Source of the DNA: Chloroflexota bacterium
GTDB taxonomy: Bacteria > Chloroflexota > Dehalococcoidia > DSTF01 > JACRBR01
Reading direction: 5' to 3'
DNA: 6,384 bases
Assembly (NCBI GenBank): GCA_016213125.1
Contig: JACRBR010000233.1
Span: forward strand, 1-6,384
Shown: in pieces, positions 5,342 through 6,384 of the stretch
Layout: every line of letters starts with the position of its first letter
How positions within the stretch are numbered: position 1 is the stretch's first letter
Position numbers and translations under genes: made by a program
The notes under the pieces: generated by a model
Databases searched by the model: none
Told to the model about the DNA's origin: nothing
What the model saw: the letters and a program-made list of their open reading frames with translations, nothing else

Positions 5342-5863
5342 TCATGAAGGCTGAGATGCGACCGGTGTGCCTGCCTTCGCGAGCAGCGCCACAGCCTGCG
5401 CGGCCGCGTCCGGGCCCCGCACCACGCCCGCGAGGGCGCCCGCGCTGTCAACCACCGCGACGGCGGCGGACGTCTTCACGTCATCGATGCCGAGCGCCTT
5501 GAACAGCTCGCCGTCCCAGTCCGGCAGGATCAGCACGTAGTCCTCCGGCGCGCGGCCGGGCTTCAGCCCCTCGACGGCATCGTTGTACGAGGACTTCATC
5601 ATCATCTCGACGGGCTTGCGCATCAGGCGCGGGATCCCGCGCACGTCGGCGACGTTGCACACGCGCACCTGCGATGCCTCGATATACGCCTCGCGGATCG
5701 CCTCGCTGATCGGTTTCGCCTCCGCCTGCGTCTCGCGCCCGACGAAGATCAGCACCGTCGCCGTCCCCGGTGTGCTCAAGTCCACCTGCCGCCCGTGCCC
5801 GATGGCCTTGATCGGGGCCAGTCCTCGCAACACCGGCAGCCCCGCGCTTCGCTCGTCGATCAT
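5342..5863 (-). CDS. Thioredoxin-fold-like (redoxin-like) protein without CxxC
   Basis: From ATG 5863 the product has 173 residues; I do not recognise the exact family. The order of elements suggests a thioredoxin or peroxiredoxin fold: strand TVLIFVG (36-42), a charged helix (46-63), strand VRVCNVADV (66-74), a helix, strand YVLILPDWDGELFKALGID (109-127), which resembles the end of redoxin domains where a D-G-E-L-x-K-x-L-G-I segment precedes the cis-Pro region, strand AVAVVDSAGAL (134-144), and a final helix. There is one cysteine (C69) and no CxxC or peroxidatic motif, so redox catalysis is doubtful. The start is chosen for AAGGTG (5872-5877), eight bases before the ATG; the frame is open to TTG 5968. 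It leads the leftward gene series and is separated from the SDR gene by 34 bases and a hairpin, so membership of the sugar operon is uncertain. Confidence 0.68.
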   Translation of the reverse strand: MIDERSAGLPVLRGLAPIKAIGHGRQVDLSTPGTATVLIFVGRETQAEAKPISEAIREAYIEASQVRVCNVADVRGIPRLMRKPVEMMMKSSYNDAVEGLKPGRAPEDYVLILPDWDGELFKALGIDDVKTSAAVAVVDSAGALAGVVRGPDAAAQAVALLAKAGTPVASQPS

Positions 5864-5970
5864 GGTTATCACACCTTCGCTATGCCCGCCGCCTCTGAGA
5901 TTCGCAGTCTCGGCGATCCCGGTCACCGGCGCCAGCCCGCGGAGATTGCGCTTCCCGTAACCTGACAAGC
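5864..5970. promoter_or_regulatory. Divergent intergenic region, likely promoters for both directions
   Basis: If the leftward gene starts at 5863 and the rightward one at 5971, these 107 bases lie between two 5' ends and must hold or adjoin their promoters. I see no convincing -35/-10 pair. A near-palindrome at 5897-5911 (GAGATT, CGC, AGTCTC; one mismatch) is a possible but weak operator. The leftward frame is also open here, so part of it could be coding. Confidence 0.35.
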
Positions 5971-6384
5971 ATGCCCGATTTTGAACGCGAACACGTCTCC
6001 CGCGAACGACTCCTCGCCCGCCTGCCCGACGACGGAGCGCCCGGCTCGACCTTGTACACGCGGCCTCACGTTCGCCCGGCGATCGAGGCCTCCTGGCTTG
6101 ACGACGACGCCCGAACCGATATCGCGGACGCCGCCGGGGCTTCGGACACCGGCAGCGTGCTGTTCGTCCGGGAATGCGACCTCATGCTCGTACTGCCGCC
6201 GTTCGCGGTCGAAACGGCGCTGACGGCGGACCGCATCGACGCGGCCCCGCTCGTCGAGCTGCTAGAGCGGCGGCGCACCATCGCGCTCTATCCGTCGATG
6301 CAGCGCCGCGCGGCGCATGGCCTCGCGTTCAACGAAGACGAGCGGCGCGACTATGACGTCCTCGATTACGACATCGAAGCGACC
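5971..6384 (+). CDS. Incomplete gene of unknown function (C-terminus outside window)
   Basis: An ATG at 5971 opens 138 codons without a stop to the window edge. Codon third positions are mostly G or C, as in the other host genes. The product is acidic, with DDD at 44-46 and many Asp and Glu. It has one hydrophobic patch, SVLFVRECDLMLVLPPF (62-78), which looks like a two-strand hairpin with a cysteine at 69, then a basic run LLERRRTIALYP around 98-109, and an acidic tail. I do not recognise a family. A layout with a strand pair followed by LLxRRRTxAL faintly recalls bacterial eRF1/Vms1-like proteins, but no active-site motif is visible and I give this little weight. No clear Shine-Dalgarno precedes the ATG. 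It diverges from the leftward genes and is probably not part of the sugar pathway. Confidence 0.65.
   Translation, partial: MPDFEREHVSRERLLARLPDDGAPGSTLYTRPHVRPAIEASWLDDDARTDIADAAGASDTGSVLFVRECDLMLVLPPFAVETALTADRIDAAPLVELLERRRTIALYPSMQRRAAHGLAFNEDERRDYDVLDYDIEAT

Overview
The window reads as a chromosomal fragment of a high-GC free-living bacterium, probably from a metagenome. Most coding sequence is near 70% GC with G/C-ending codons, GTG and TTG starts are used freely, and gaps are short. A Chloroflexota-like lineage is my guess from general look (high GC, heptanucleotide intergenic repeats, sugar-acid catabolism genes); no marker gene here fixes the taxonomy.

Layout: every convincing gene except the last is on the minus strand, so the order of transcription is right to left. 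From the right: a divergent, incomplete plus-strand gene of unknown function (from 5971 to the window edge); a thioredoxin-fold-like protein without a redox cysteine pair (5342-5863); a short-chain dehydrogenase (4534-5307); a RhaM-family sugar mutarotase (4109-4447); a Gfo/Idh/MocA oxidoreductase (3005-4078); a COG3618-type amidohydrolase/lactonase (2145-3002); a 230-base gap filled largely by a heptanucleotide tandem array (1981-2127); a membrane-anchored universal stress protein (1297-1914); and an incomplete gene of at least 424 codons that leaves the window at base 1.

The four central genes (SDR, mutarotase, Gfo/Idh/MocA, amidohydrolase) fit together as part of a non-phosphorylating route for a 6-deoxy-L-sugar such as L-fucose or L-rhamnose: the mutarotase supplies the right anomer, a dehydrogenase makes the lactone, the amidohydrolase opens it, and an SDR may act again on the later keto-deoxy acid. 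The dehydratase and the last cleavage enzyme are not in the window, so the exact sugar is open.

Two things stand out. First, the left 1.27 kb is one uninterrupted minus-strand reading frame with a strong Shine-Dalgarno, a CxxC zinc-ribbon-like patch and a PD-(D/E)xK-like nuclease signature (D307, E320, K322). Its GC content is clearly lower than its neighbours', and the change falls about at the boundary with the stress-protein gene. Second, three gaps around the sugar genes carry different 7-base periodic repeats: a G-quadruplex-capable GGGGCAA array that changes unit without losing register; a TAG-every-7-bases tract that closes all three frames after the mutarotase gene; and GTTCACA heptads in opposed orientation that form a large hairpin between the SDR and mutarotase genes. 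What makes and keeps these heptads is not explained by any gene here.
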